DNA from: CAYQZD01 sp964421875
GTDB lineage: Bacteria > Electryoneota > Tariuqbacteria > Tariuqbacterales > Tariuqbacteraceae
Assembly (NCBI GenBank): GCA_964421875.1
Contig: CAYQZD010000043.1
Span: forward strand, 1 to 29,776
DNA length: 29,776 nucleotides
Reading direction: 5' to 3'
Below, in pieces: positions 15,969 to 24,921 of the stretch. The position numbers and the translations under genes were made by a program. The notes under the pieces are model-generated. The model did not search any database and was not told the origin of the DNA. It worked only from the letters and a program-made list of their open reading frames with translations. Each line of letters begins with the position of its first letter. The stretch's first letter is position 1.

Positions 15969-17870
15969 ATGTATAGAATTTTAGCGCTTATTATCTGCGC
16001 TTTAATGCTTACTGCCTTTTCAGCGGGCGCCTCCACCCTGCGCGTCCCCGCCCAGTACCCCACCATTCAAGCGGGAATCGACGCTGCAGCGCACGGCGAC
16101 ACCGTGCTGGTCGCTGACGGGGTTTACACCGGCCCGGGCAACAAAGATATCGACTTCAGAAGTAAACAGATTACGGTAATATCCGAAAACGGCTCGGAAT
16201 ACTGCACCATCGACTGCCAGCAGTCCGGCAGGGGTTTCAACTTCCAGGGCAGTGAAACCGCCGCATCGGTGCTGTCAGGCTTCAGAATCACCGGAGCCCT
16301 GACCACCGGAGGCAGCTACACCAGAGGCGGAGGGATACACTGCGGCTCCGGCTCCAGCCCCACAATCGAAAACTGCCATATCGTCGCCAACACTGTGACC
16401 GGCGACAACTATTGCGGCGGAGGGGGCATCGCCACCTATTCCAACAGCAATCCCATCATCAGGAACTGCCTCATCGACAGCAATGTCATCAACGGTCAGA
16501 ATTACACCAGAGGAGCGGGAATCTATGTCTATTCCCGTTCCGCTCCAAACATCATTGGGTGCGCTATTCGGAACAATACTCTAAACGGCGGCGGTTATTC
16601 CAGCGGAGGCGGTATCTATATCCATTCGGACGCTAATCCCACTATCGAACGGTGTGTCATCAGCAATAATTCTGTCATCGGCGCCAATTACACGCGCGGC
16701 GGGGGGATTGTCAGTTATTCCGACGCGACTCCGCTTATCCTCAACTGCACTATAGCCCGCAACAGTGTCTCCGGGGGATCATTCACTGCGGGCGCGGGAA
16801 TATATATTTCCCGCTCCTATGTGACAATCCGTAACACCATTGTTGAAGGCAACACCGGCAGCGGCGGCGGAGTGAACTTCAGCAGTGTGGATAGCGCAGC
16901 TATCACCTACAGCGATTTCTATAACAACGCCGGCGGAAATTTCACTGGAAGCGCCCCTGCGGGATTAGGGCAGATTGTAGCAGTCAACGCTAACGGCGAC
17001 CCCTGCGATATATATTTCAACATTCTCTTGAGTCCTTTATTCGTCAATCCCGCTGCCTGGGATTATCACCTGCAGGAGACCTCCCCCTGTATCGACGCCG
17101 GAGACCCCGCCAGTCCTCTAGACCCGGACAGCACGGTGGCTGATATCGGGGCGCTGTTTTTCGACCAGCGCGGAGTGTCGCCGCTGGTGGTTACCGCCGC
17201 CCCTCATAACACTCCTATCATCATTCCCGCCGGCGGCGGAATGTTCAGTTTCACAGTCAGCATTCAGAACACTGGACTCGTTCCCGCGCAGTTCGACGCC
17301 TGGACCGAGGCGGTGCTACCTAACGGCGCGGTCTATGGGCCTATAGTAAGCAGAAACAATCTGTTGATACCACCCGGCGCGACTATTTCGCGGGATTTGA
17401 ATCAGGCGGTTCCCGGATACGCGCCGCCGGGGAATTACCTTTATATCGCTAATGCGATGTTTTTACCCGATTCTGTGACAACTGATGACAGTTTTCCCTT
17501 CACCAAGCTGGCGGGAGATGTTGTTTCGCCGGGGAATGAGGGTTGGGAGTGTTATGGCTGGGATTATGTACAATTACAAACCGATGACGCCGACCGCCGG
17601 GTGCGGAGACCCGGCGGCACGATGAGTGTTTCGCCAAATCCGTTCAACGCAACTACAGCTATCAGCTACAAGCTGCTAGCTGCAAGTCAAGTCGAGTTAG
17701 TGGTTTATGACATCGCCGGACGGGAAACGGCGCTGCTGGCGGAGGGTTTTCATCTTGCGGGGAGTTATCAGGCGGAATGGGACGCTTCGTCGCTGCCCAG
17801 CGGGGTGTATTTCGCGCGTTTGACTGCGGGGAGCGTCACGCTGACGACTAAGATGCTGCTGGTGAAGTAG
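15969..17870 (+). CDS. Secreted right-handed beta-helix protein with T9SS sorting domain
   Basis: This 633-aa protein begins with a signal peptide (MYRILALIICALMLTAFSA). Residues 25-330 form a parallel beta-helix, opening with the TIQAGIDAAAHGDTVLVADG motif typical of pectin-lyase-like folds. Five consecutive repeats of exactly 31 residues (117-271) follow the pattern Y-x-x-G-G-G-I...P-x-I-x-x-C, and a shorter sixth comes next. Then comes an approximately 110-residue beta module (PHNTPIIIPAGGG to FPFTKLAGD), shared with the two surface proteins at 19160 and 22138. The last part is a type A T9SS domain (SVSPNPFNATTAISY...SGVYFARL) for export across the outer membrane. AGGAGGAG precedes ATG 15969. 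The linker before the sorting domain (RRVRRPGG) is encoded by a palindromic intergenic-type repeat. The substrate or role is unknown; it is probably an adhesin or polysaccharide-related protein. Confidence 0.85.
   Translation: MYRILALIICALMLTAFSAGASTLRVPAQYPTIQAGIDAAAHGDTVLVADGVYTGPGNKDIDFRSKQITVISENGSEYCTIDCQQSGRGFNFQGSETAASVLSGFRITGALTTGGSYTRGGGIHCGSGSSPTIENCHIVANTVTGDNYCGGGGIATYSNSNPIIRNCLIDSNVINGQNYTRGAGIYVYSRSAPNIIGCAIRNNTLNGGGYSSGGGIYIHSDANPTIERCVISNNSVIGANYTRGGGIVSYSDATPLILNCTIARNSVSGGSFTAGAGIYISRSYVTIRNTIVEGNTGSGGGVNFSSVDSAAITYSDFYNNAGGNFTGSAPAGLGQIVAVNANGDPCDIYFNILLSPLFVNPAAWDYHLQETSPCIDAGDPASPLDPDSTVADIGALFFDQRGVSPLVVTAAPHNTPIIIPAGGGMFSFTVSIQNTGLVPAQFDAWTEAVLPNGAVYGPIVSRNNLLIPPGATISRDLNQAVPGYAPPGNYLYIANAMFLPDSVTTDDSFPFTKLAGDVVSPGNEGWECYGWDYVQLQTDDADRRVRRPGGTMSVSPNPFNATTAISYKLLAASQVELVVYDIAGRETALLAEGFHLAGSYQAEWDASSLPSGVYFARLTAGSVTLTTKMLLVK
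17594..17617 (-). repeat. Palindromic repeat embedded in a coding sequence
   Basis: This is an exact inverse copy of the 24-bp element at 15079-15102. It lies in frame within the beta-helix gene and encodes part of the linker between the shared beta module and the sorting domain. Confidence 0.9.
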
Positions 17871-17912
17871 ATGCAAGCTGCAAGATGTAAGCTACCGGCA
17901 GCGAGATATAAG

Positions 17913-17938
17913 GCGGGTCAGTAATGGCCCGCTTTTTT
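17913..17938 (+). terminator. Intrinsic terminator of the beta-helix gene
   Basis: A 7-bp stem (GCGGGTC/GGCCCGC, one G-U pair) has a 6-nt loop and is followed by six T. It begins about 42 bp after the stop codon. Confidence 0.88.
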
Positions 17939-18033
17939 ATATAGTGATTTTATAGCGATTCCCAAAAAGACTGTCCTATGATTTGTCAAATCTGCGTAAG
18001 CAGGAGTCCAGTAAATAATGCAAATACAAGAAG

Positions 18034-18061
18034 ATGGATTCCCGCTTTCGCGGGAATGACA
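18034..18061. repeat. GTCATTCCCGC-type palindrome
   Basis: GGATTCCCGC/GCGGGAATGAC is the inverse form of the element at 14244-14263. It lies between the beta-helix terminator and the 3' flank of the intron relic. Confidence 0.6.
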
Positions 18062-18111
18062 ATTATCAGTCGCAATTCTTTTCAAGAATTGCTATAATAC
18101 TCTCAATCGAC

Positions 18112-19102
18112 ATAGGTAGGTTCTCACGAACTTTCCCTGTCACACCACCGTGCATACGGGCCCGTATACGGCGGTTCGGATTAGTTCTACGTTTGAATGT
18201 TCAATCTGGGAAGTCCCAGTTGGTCGAAGTAAGCTTTGGGGAAAGCTATCAGCAGGGCAGAAAAGGCGCTGGCTTTCCAAGGTTTGGGACAGCTTGCCAC
18301 CGTGCGCGCCGCTGAATCCTTCCCAATACCCCTTTTGCGCAACTCCTCAAAGCGTCTATGTCCCCGTTTCCATTGTTTCCACATCACGCTTCGCAGCCGC
18401 CGTCTTATCCAGCCGTCCAATGCTTCCAATACCGACGGCGTGTCGCATCTGCCAAAGTAAGCCCGCCATCCCTTAAGGTAAGGGAATAATTCCTCTACCA
18501 TCCGGGACAGACTTCTCCCGCTGGAACGACCGGTCAGCTCCCGAACCCGTCCTTTGAACCGCTGGATGCTTTCCGGGCTTACCCGCAATTTGGGGCGTTT
18601 CCCCCCGGTGAAACTAAAGCCCAGGAATTTCCGCTGCCGGGCTTTCGGTCTTCTGTTTCGCTATGACAGTTTCGTCCCTTACATCCGCAGGGTCGAAGGC
18701 TTCACCCTCTCCCACTGCAGCAAAGGCCAATTCATACTGGATTTTCTGACGCTTTACCGCCATAAGTTACAGTTCCTATTTGCCACTCTAATCCGTTCAA
18801 GCCTTCATCAGCCGTACGGCTGACACATAGCAGGTCTCCCAAGGTAAGCTCAACCGCCTTCACTGCATACCCGCCAAATCTACAGCCAAAACCCTTGAGG
18901 GATATGGACTTCGTGGTCTTTGGCCCACTCGTCCGGTTTTGACCGCCTCATATTTGGTTTCTGTTCGTCGGATCGCAGTTTTGCTCCACGCTTCCTTCAG
19001 ACATCGCCTCGCGACAATGCCCTTGCGCTTCGCTAACACTTCAGCTCCCTCAGCCTGTGTAAGGGACTTACACCCTCAAGCTGTTGAACATGCTTGGCAC
19101 AC
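18112..19102 (-). mobile_element. Degenerate group II intron, probably class C, with internal deletion
   Basis: The 5' boundary is placed at GTGTGCCAAGC (19102), which fits the GUGYG rule and lies 1 nt after the T-tract of an intrinsic terminator. That is the preferred target of class C introns. Domain I-type segments follow, for example GAGGGTGTAAGTCCC and ACGAACAGAAACC. Near the 3' end, ACCGCCGTATACGGG pairs with CCCGTATGCACGGTGG, a domain V hairpin (about 18140-18177). A domain VI-like stem and a CCTACCTAT end near 18112 follow. Only about 990 nt remain against roughly 2 kb or more for a complete element. Most of the reverse transcriptase region is gone. The boundaries are approximate, and class assignment rests mainly on the insertion site. 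Confidence 0.8.
18187..18660 (-). pseudogene. Group II intron reverse transcriptase/maturase, C-terminal remnant
   Basis: This is an open frame of about 157 codons bounded upstream by a TAG at 18663-18661. It begins mid-domain (RQRKFLGFSFTGGKRPKL) and covers the end of the RT thumb and the maturase domain X (LFPYLKGWRAYFGRCDTPSVL, then LDGWIRRRLRSVMWKQWKRG). It ends PKAYFDQLGLPRLNIQT, the usual C-terminus of these proteins. The catalytic YADD region and all preceding RT motifs are absent, so it cannot be active. It lies inside the intron relic, just before domain V, where the ORF normally ends. Confidence 0.88.
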
Positions 19103-19103
19103 C

Positions 19104-19132
19104 AAAAAAAGAGGGCTTCGATTGAAGCCCTC
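19104..19132 (-). terminator. Intrinsic terminator of the Kelch gene, target of the intron
   Basis: On the minus strand GAGGGCTTC-AATC-GAAGCCCTC is a perfect 9-bp stem followed by seven T. It begins 27 bp after the Kelch stop codon. The intron begins directly after it. Confidence 0.92.
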
Positions 19133-19159
19133 TTTTCTCCTCTATCCATTCTGTCTGCG

Positions 19160-22057
19160 CTATTTGAGAAGCAGCATCTTCCGCATCGCTTTGAAATCGT
19201 TAGCTTTGAATGACGCGAAATAGACTCCGCTGGCAAGGGTTGAACCGTCGAACATAACGGAATGACTCCCGGCGGGAAGCAGCCCCTCAACTAAAACCGC
19301 CACTTCCCGGCCGGTGATATCGAACACTGTCAGCGTGACATTCGCCGCCTCCGGAATTGAGAACTCAAGGCGGGTTTCGGGATTGAAGGGATTGGGGCAA
19401 GCCTCGGCGATGCTGTAAACATCGGGAACCAGTTGTGGAGACCCTTCATCGCCAAACCAGCCGGTAACTGTCCAATCGGAAACATTACTGCCAGAAGCGT
19501 CTCCAGCCAGCTTGGCGAAGGGGAAATTGTCCGAATCCACCACTGTTCCCGGATGCGTTCCCGCATTGCCCACATAGGTATAGTTACCCGGGGGAGCCAT
19601 ACCGGGCACGTTCTGGGTAACAATGCGCATCACGGTCTGACCGGGAGCGATGGGCAGATTGGTGCGCAGTACCAGGGGTCCTACTGTGGCGCCGGTGGGA
19701 ATAACCACTTCGGTCCAGCCGTCAAATGTCAGCGCTGAACTGGTATTATTGGTGATTTCCACGTCGAACATAAAGCTCCCGCCGGCGGCCGGGATTTGAA
19801 TCGGAGGATTGTGCGGGATTAAGGTCACTACCAAATCTGATGTCTGAGGATTGACCGAATAGATTCTTATACCAAGGCTGTCAGTAGGTTCAATAGGTCC
19901 TGAACCGTTGTAGGTGGTTTGAAGGCCGACAGTGCCGTCTCCGTTTTCTATTCCCACCGTGGCTGAATTAAGCGTGGAGGAATTCAAAGTATGATACATA
20001 TAATCGATATCGCCGTTAGGATATAGAATCAATTCAAAGGTCAGGGCGCTCCCTGTTGCGCCGTATCTGCCCACTGTCTCCCACTCCACAACGTAACGGT
20101 CGTTAGCGGCGTCGTGATAATAATAGACGTTCGCTCCGGCGACATTGCACTGCAGGTCATCCCAGTAAACCGCCAGCAGGTCGTTGGGTTGAGCGGGGTC
20201 GGGAATGGCTCGGTTGGAATATGCGGTGGCAGTAGAGGTGAAACAAGCAAATCCGTTGGAACATACGCGTAGAGAATTGAAATAGGTGCTGTCGTAGAAG
20301 GGGAAATCGAACCCTATGGGGAAGGGGCCCAGGTTCTGGTCGTCGCCGGTTAGTTGGGTATTGGTTCCGCAGGTGTTGATTTCCACCCAGTCGAAGGGGA
20401 TTTGTTCAAAATCAGGAGCGCCGACCTGAACCGCCGGAGCATCCACCACAGGTCCCTCGCCGGAAGAATTATAATAAGATACACCGTAAACATAAAAACC
20501 GGGTGCGGGGACGGTATTATCGAGATAGGATGTGTTGGTTCCGGTTATATTAGCGATTTCCACACCGTCGCGGTAGACTTTCTGTCCGTCCCAGGAGCCT
20601 GCGGGCCAGTATGCGTTATGGGCGCCTTGACTGGGAGGAGCCCAGTTGACCGTGCATTCCAGCAATTGACCGGGGTCGGGCGTCGCGGTGACATTGGACG
20701 GTTCGCCCGGAGTGTCCAGTCCAATCCAGGCTGAAGCCAACGCGGCAAGACCTTCTCCCGAATCATTGTAAGCGATTACTCGGTAATTGTACATTCCGGC
20801 TAAGGTCAAGGAACTGTCGTCGTAAGCCGAGGGCTGGCCTATCTGAACGTTAGTAATATTAGCTATTTGGTTCCCATCGCGGAGAATATATACACCGTTA
20901 AGCTGTGTCAACGGTTGTGCGTTTACGGTTTGGGTGGGATTGGTCCAGTTGAGTGAAGCCACAAGTTCCGCATTGTTGTGCGTGACGGTGAATCCGGTAG
21001 CTGCACCAGGAGCTAACGGATTTGAACTTCCGGGAGGATTTGTGCCTTTCCAGAAGACATCATAGTTCTGGGCGCCGTCATATCCTCCACCATCGACCAG
21101 ATAGTTTACGCCATCGCAATAAACTGCCATATTAGTTCCGGTATTGAGGGGGCGGGCGGTTTCCAGGAACCAGGTATCGGTCGCCGGGTTGTAAACCTGA
21201 ACTGCGTCCACTGCAGGCCAGGAAGAATAACCTCCCCCGCCGCCGACGATAAAGAGATACAGGTCGTTATATGTGGTAGCCCAACAGGTAAAGGCAGTGG
21301 CGACGGGGGAAGAGGTCTTTGTGGCCCAGGTGTTTGTGGCTGGATCATATTCATATAAATCAGTAGAACTTTGACTACCGGCGTCGAGCCCCCCTACTAC
21401 ATAGAACTTTCCTCCGATAAAAGCGCCTCCGGAAAATTTTAAAGTTCTTGGCGCGGAAGCGATTTGGGTATAGGTGTTGTTAGCTATGTCATATTTATAG
21501 GCGTCGTCAAGCAGTCCTGCGCTCCCGGTTCCCCCGGCGCAATAGATGAAATTACCTCCGTCCCAAGCGACGGTCTGTACCCCCACAGCCTGGGGATAAT
21601 CCGCCACCGTGGTCCAGACGCCTGTAGGTCCGCCGCCGGTGGGAGTAAATTTCTGAACTGTGGAACCTCCAAAGACTCGAGGGAACACATACATCGACCC
21701 GTCGGCTACCGTTCCAACCCAGTTGTAGCCGTCGATGGGCGGCTGTGTAGTATTAACCCAGGTTTCGGTGCTCAGGCAGAATGCGTGGGCGAAGTTGGAG
21801 GTGGTATAGCTGCCCATAATATAAACATAATCACCGATTTGCCCGATTGCGCAACGGTTGAAATTTTGGGGGCAGGGGGTTAACATAGTCCAGGCGACAT
21901 CATCGGAGCCGCCGGGAGAGTTGACCGGAGGCACCCTGTCGTTAGTCGGCACCGGATACAACATAAGTTTTTCCAGCAATGGGTTTTGTGCCGAAACGGA
22001 TGCAGCAAACAACAGGAAACATAGGATTGAGACTGTTACGATGAGCGAGCGTTTCAT
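19160..22057 (-). CDS. Secreted Kelch-repeat/FN3 protein with T9SS sorting domain
   Basis: This 965-aa exported protein starts with a signal peptide (MKRSLIVTVSILCFLLFA, cleavage near AQN). Residues about 50-345 are Kelch beta-propeller blades (CAGGTGSAGLLDDAYKYDI; FYVVGGLDAGSQSSTDLYEY; FIVGGGGGYSS). Two fibronectin III-like modules follow (345-450 and 450-545). A beta domain comes next (TGDDQNLGPFPIGFDFPFY to GLQTTYNGSG). The approximately 110-residue module shared with the two other surface proteins follows (PHNPPIQIPAAGG to FPFAKLAGD). The T9SS type A domain ends the protein (CPNPFNPETRLEF...SGVYFASF). AAGGAGAAG precedes the ATG. A surface-displayed binding role is likely, but the ligand is unknown. 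The downstream terminator hosts an intron relic. Confidence 0.87.
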   Translation of the reverse strand: MKRSLIVTVSILCFLLFAASVSAQNPLLEKLMLYPVPTNDRVPPVNSPGGSDDVAWTMLTPCPQNFNRCAIGQIGDYVYIMGSYTTSNFAHAFCLSTETWVNTTQPPIDGYNWVGTVADGSMYVFPRVFGGSTVQKFTPTGGGPTGVWTTVADYPQAVGVQTVAWDGGNFIYCAGGTGSAGLLDDAYKYDIANNTYTQIASAPRTLKFSGGAFIGGKFYVVGGLDAGSQSSTDLYEYDPATNTWATKTSSPVATAFTCWATTYNDLYLFIVGGGGGYSSWPAVDAVQVYNPATDTWFLETARPLNTGTNMAVYCDGVNYLVDGGGYDGAQNYDVFWKGTNPPGSSNPLAPGAATGFTVTHNNAELVASLNWTNPTQTVNAQPLTQLNGVYILRDGNQIANITNVQIGQPSAYDDSSLTLAGMYNYRVIAYNDSGEGLAALASAWIGLDTPGEPSNVTATPDPGQLLECTVNWAPPSQGAHNAYWPAGSWDGQKVYRDGVEIANITGTNTSYLDNTVPAPGFYVYGVSYYNSSGEGPVVDAPAVQVGAPDFEQIPFDWVEINTCGTNTQLTGDDQNLGPFPIGFDFPFYDSTYFNSLRVCSNGFACFTSTATAYSNRAIPDPAQPNDLLAVYWDDLQCNVAGANVYYYHDAANDRYVVEWETVGRYGATGSALTFELILYPNGDIDYMYHTLNSSTLNSATVGIENGDGTVGLQTTYNGSGPIEPTDSLGIRIYSVNPQTSDLVVTLIPHNPPIQIPAAGGSFMFDVEITNNTSSALTFDGWTEVVIPTGATVGPLVLRTNLPIAPGQTVMRIVTQNVPGMAPPGNYTYVGNAGTHPGTVVDSDNFPFAKLAGDASGSNVSDWTVTGWFGDEGSPQLVPDVYSIAEACPNPFNPETRLEFSIPEAANVTLTVFDITGREVAVLVEGLLPAGSHSVMFDGSTLASGVYFASFKANDFKAMRKMLLLK

Positions 22058-22106
22058 TTTCTTCTCCTTGTTTAAAGAAACCTGTTTTCTGTTTATATAA
22101 TCGTTT

Positions 22107-22135
22107 ATATTATTTTAGAACACTGTTAAGGACAA
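22107..22135 (-). promoter_or_regulatory. Possible promoter of the Kelch gene
   Basis: TTGTCC (22135-22130), 17 bp, then TAATAT (22112-22107) on the minus strand, in the 80-bp gap before the Kelch gene. The hexamers are imperfect. No terminator follows the interrupted gene upstream, so co-transcription is the alternative. Confidence 0.35.
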
Positions 22136-22137
22136 TA

Positions 22138-23916
22138 CTATTTAATAAGCAATAACTTCCGAGTATGTGTGGAAGACTTTGATGTGTAACAGGCGAAATA
22201 CACGCCGCTGGGCAAGTCGGCGCCGTCGAAACTGAATTTGTGCATTCCGAGATTCAACCATCCTTCCGCCAGCCGGGTGATTTCACGACCGTTTATATCG
22301 TACACAACCAAACTAATATTTCTTCCTTCGGGGAGGTAGAAGCTGATATCAGTCTTGTTGTTGAAGGGATTTGGGCTAAGCGTGAAGGATGAAATTTCTG
22401 TTGATCCGCTCGAGGTAACGAGTTCGGTATTCCTCACCGGCCAACCATAGAAATCCCAGCCTTGATGAATACAGCCGCCGTTATCTCCCGCCAGTTTCTC
22501 GAAGGAGAATTCATCCGAATCAATCACCGTCGACGGATGATTTCCCGCCTTGCCTACGTATGTGTAATTTCCCGGAGGGGCAGTTCCCGGCACGGACTGT
22601 GTCAGCTCCCGCATAATAGTCGCGCCTGCCGGTATTACTAAGTTCGTGCGCAATATAATGGGACCGTATGTGCTCCCTCCGGGCAGAACCGCCTCGGTCC
22701 AGGCGTCGAAGTTAATAGGATCTGTCGTCGAGTTGACAATTTCAGCGGTCAGGGAGAAACTGCCGCCATTCGCCGGAACTTGAATCGGCGGATTGTGCGG
22801 CGTCAAGGTCAGTACCAGCGGGGTTGAGCCGCTCTGGTCGAAGAAGTAGCGTCCGATGTCGGAAACCGTGCTGTCCGGGTCGAGCGGCGCGGCCGGGTCG
22901 CCGGCGTCGATGCAGGGGGAACCAGTCTGCAGATGAAAATCACCAGCGCCAAGATTGACGAACAGCGGGTTGCAAAAGATGTTCATATAGCTGTCACAGG
23001 AATCTCCGTTGGCGTTTACTGAAACTAATTCACCGATTCCTGTCGGTAAGGCGCCGGCGAAATTCCCTACGAGGTTATTATGAAGATCATTGTAAGAAAT
23101 TGAAACTGTCGGCGATGCGGAAATATATATAGCAGGTAAAGAATCCGTCCCTTCCACAATGCAATTGCTAACGGTGGAGCTGGGACCGTTTTCAATGTAA
23201 ACCGCTCCAGCCAGCGATTCCGCATTATTCCCGGAAATGGTACAGTTGATAACTTGAGGATTTGAGTCGAAAGCCGAGACTCCCCCGCCCTTCCCGCCGC
23301 AGCCTGTGAGAGTTTTGTTGTTACTAATAACGCATCGCGTAATATTAGGATTTGAGGAAAGCCTGCAGTATATACCGGCGCCATGAGTATGGGCAGTATT
23401 ACTATCGAGCACACAATTGGAAATGATTGAGTTAGCGTTAACGGCAAGGTGGATCCCACCTCCTGAACCGTTGGCGCGTCAACCGGTTCCGGAAATATTT
23501 CCTCGAAGGATACAACGGTCGATGGTAGGGCTGGCATCGGTAATATAAAGCCCGACGCCGTTACTCTCATAGATGCAGCAGTACTTTAGGATAGTAGAAT
23601 CCGTAGCGAGACTGTTGATATCTATCCCATTCCACCCTTCGACGCTCCCGGCTCTAAAGATAATACTATCGGTCTCGGTTCCAACAGCGTAAAGATGACC
23701 ATAGACATCAAAATCGTAGTCACCGGCAAATACAAATTCCGTTCCGGGCTGAATGTACAGCGACTGCCCGTACAATACCTGGATACTGCCTGTAACATTG
23801 AAGGTACCGGGACCTAATGTACCGCTTTGAGGACCGGATATGTTTTGAGCCAGGCATACACTGCTGATAAAAGAAGCAGCATACAGAAATAAGATGAAGC
23901 GTGAGAATCTCGACAT
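22138..23916 (-). pseudogene. Secreted beta-helix protein with T9SS domain, interrupted by one in-frame TGA
   Basis: Two open segments (23916-23479 and 23478-22138) lie in the same frame, separated only by TGA at 23481-23479, so this is one 592-codon gene with a single nonsense codon. The first part has a signal peptide (FILFLYAASFISSVCLAQ) and the start of a beta-helix. The second resumes at once with coil-like sequence (NGSGGGIHLAVNANSIISNC) and continues with more coils (GAGIYCRLSSNPNITRC). The shared 110-residue module (PHNPPIQVPANGG to FSFEKLAGD) and an intact T9SS domain (LSPNPFNNKTDISF...SGVYFACY) complete it. TGA serves as stop for arsM and others here, so a changed code is unlikely. 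The choices are a recent mutation, an assembly error, or read-through. AGGAAAAT precedes the ATG. It lies 81 bp downstream of the TrmB-like gene. Confidence 0.85.
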
Positions 23917-23997
23917 ATTTTCCTCAGAAGTTTGTTATTGACGCTTCGACTTCAATTAGCAATTAAAATGTAAGTTCCTAATAAGATAATCGGTTAT

Positions 23998-24834
23998 TTA
24001 GTCAGTTTCAGCTGAAGGAAGAATTTTTCGTTTCCATTCATCATATTCAATCGCTTGGGTCCAGAAAAAATAGAACAACGCAACGTATCCTTCCACCATA
24101 GTTTGCTGCTTGATTATAGACATCGACAATTCCCCTTCTCTGGCAAGTTTACCCTCGTCGGCAAGCAAGAGTATTTCTCGGTCGAAAATCATCATTTTCA
24201 GGGGAAGTTTGTCTGAGATACGGAATTCCTCACCCTTATTGGCGGCGATTTCACATACTTCAAGTTCATGCGGGTCGGGATTTGAGGTCATTTCCCTTAC
24301 CCAGCGAGATTTTCCGCCACGCTCCCTAAAAGCATAAAATTCATCGAATTGCTCCTTGTCCATTTCCTTTGTGGCGGAAGCGTATGGCGGCCGGGTGAAG
24401 CTTAGAAGTTCCTTTTTCGTGGACTTAAGTAGTGAGATATATTTATGATGGATATTATCATTTCCGTGGATAATCTCGATATATTCGAAGGGTTCAGTCT
24501 GTTCATCGCTTGTTGAGTATGTTTTTTGAAGTTCATCGGCTAACAGTCGGGCGTCCTCCAAACGATTCTCGATGTTTGTTATGAATTGAGACAGAGCGAT
24601 TCGAGGACTGACAGCTTCATAACTAATCAGATTATCGACCCGTTTTTCACTACAGAGCCCCTTGTAGGATAGGCTTTTCAGAATTTCATAAATCTTTGTG
24701 CGGTGGATGCCAGCCATCTTTTGCAGCGAAGCAGCGGTTGTTCCATTATTGTTTATCAACGCAAGATAGACCTTTGCTTCCCGTTTGGTCAAGCCCAGGT
24801 TGGTCAGACGATTTTGCAATCCGGTGTAGTCCAT
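23998..24834 (-). CDS. TrmB-family transcriptional regulator
   Basis: This 278-aa protein has an N-terminal winged helix of the TrmB type: LGLTKREAKVYLALINNNG, then SLQKMAGIHRTKIYEILKSL and KGLCSEKR. The region at about 85-120 can form a coiled coil (FITNIENRLEDARLLADELQ), the usual dimerisation segment. The C-terminal half (IIHGNDNIHHKYISLLKSTK, then PLKMMIFDREILLLADEG) resembles the phospholipase D-like effector domain of TrmB-like proteins. No sugar-binding residues can be named. A consensus-like promoter and a palindrome overlapping the transcription start lie upstream, which suggests autoregulation. The interrupted beta-helix gene follows 81 bp downstream on the same strand and may be a target. 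No Shine-Dalgarno is obvious before ATG 24834. Confidence 0.85.
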   Translation of the reverse strand: MDYTGLQNRLTNLGLTKREAKVYLALINNNGTTAASLQKMAGIHRTKIYEILKSLSYKGLCSEKRVDNLISYEAVSPRIALSQFITNIENRLEDARLLADELQKTYSTSDEQTEPFEYIEIIHGNDNIHHKYISLLKSTKKELLSFTRPPYASATKEMDKEQFDEFYAFRERGGKSRWVREMTSNPDPHELEVCEIAANKGEEFRISDKLPLKMMIFDREILLLADEGKLAREGELSMSIIKQQTMVEGYVALFYFFWTQAIEYDEWKRKILPSAETD

Positions 24835-24865
24835 ATTGGGTATGTAATCTCATTGATTTTTGAGT

Positions 24866-24887
24866 TGTTCCCCATCGAGGGGGAACA
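24866..24887. promoter_or_regulatory. Operator palindrome at the TrmB-like gene start
   Basis: This is a perfect inverted repeat TGTTCCCC-N6-GGGGAACA. It overlaps the transcription start expected from the -10 at 24893-24898. A protein bound here would block initiation, and the TrmB-like regulator itself is the obvious candidate. Confidence 0.6.
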
Positions 24888-24892
24888 GATTT

Positions 24893-24921
24893 AAAATAGT
24901 ATGTTTTAGCCAAAAAGTCAA
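24893..24921 (-). promoter_or_regulatory. Promoter of the TrmB-like regulator
   Basis: TTGACT (24921-24916), 17 bp, then TATTTT (24898-24893) on the minus strand. This gives a leader of about 52 nt. Confidence 0.65.

Noticed and set aside
18554..19223. Plus-strand ORFs of 89 and 94 codons across the intron relic
   Set aside because: They run antisense to intron RNA structure and have no protein features.
23464..23500. TGA at 23479 as a selenocysteine codon
   Set aside because: No convincing SECIS-like hairpin follows, the residue is in a structural beta-helix turn, and no selenoprotein family is matched.
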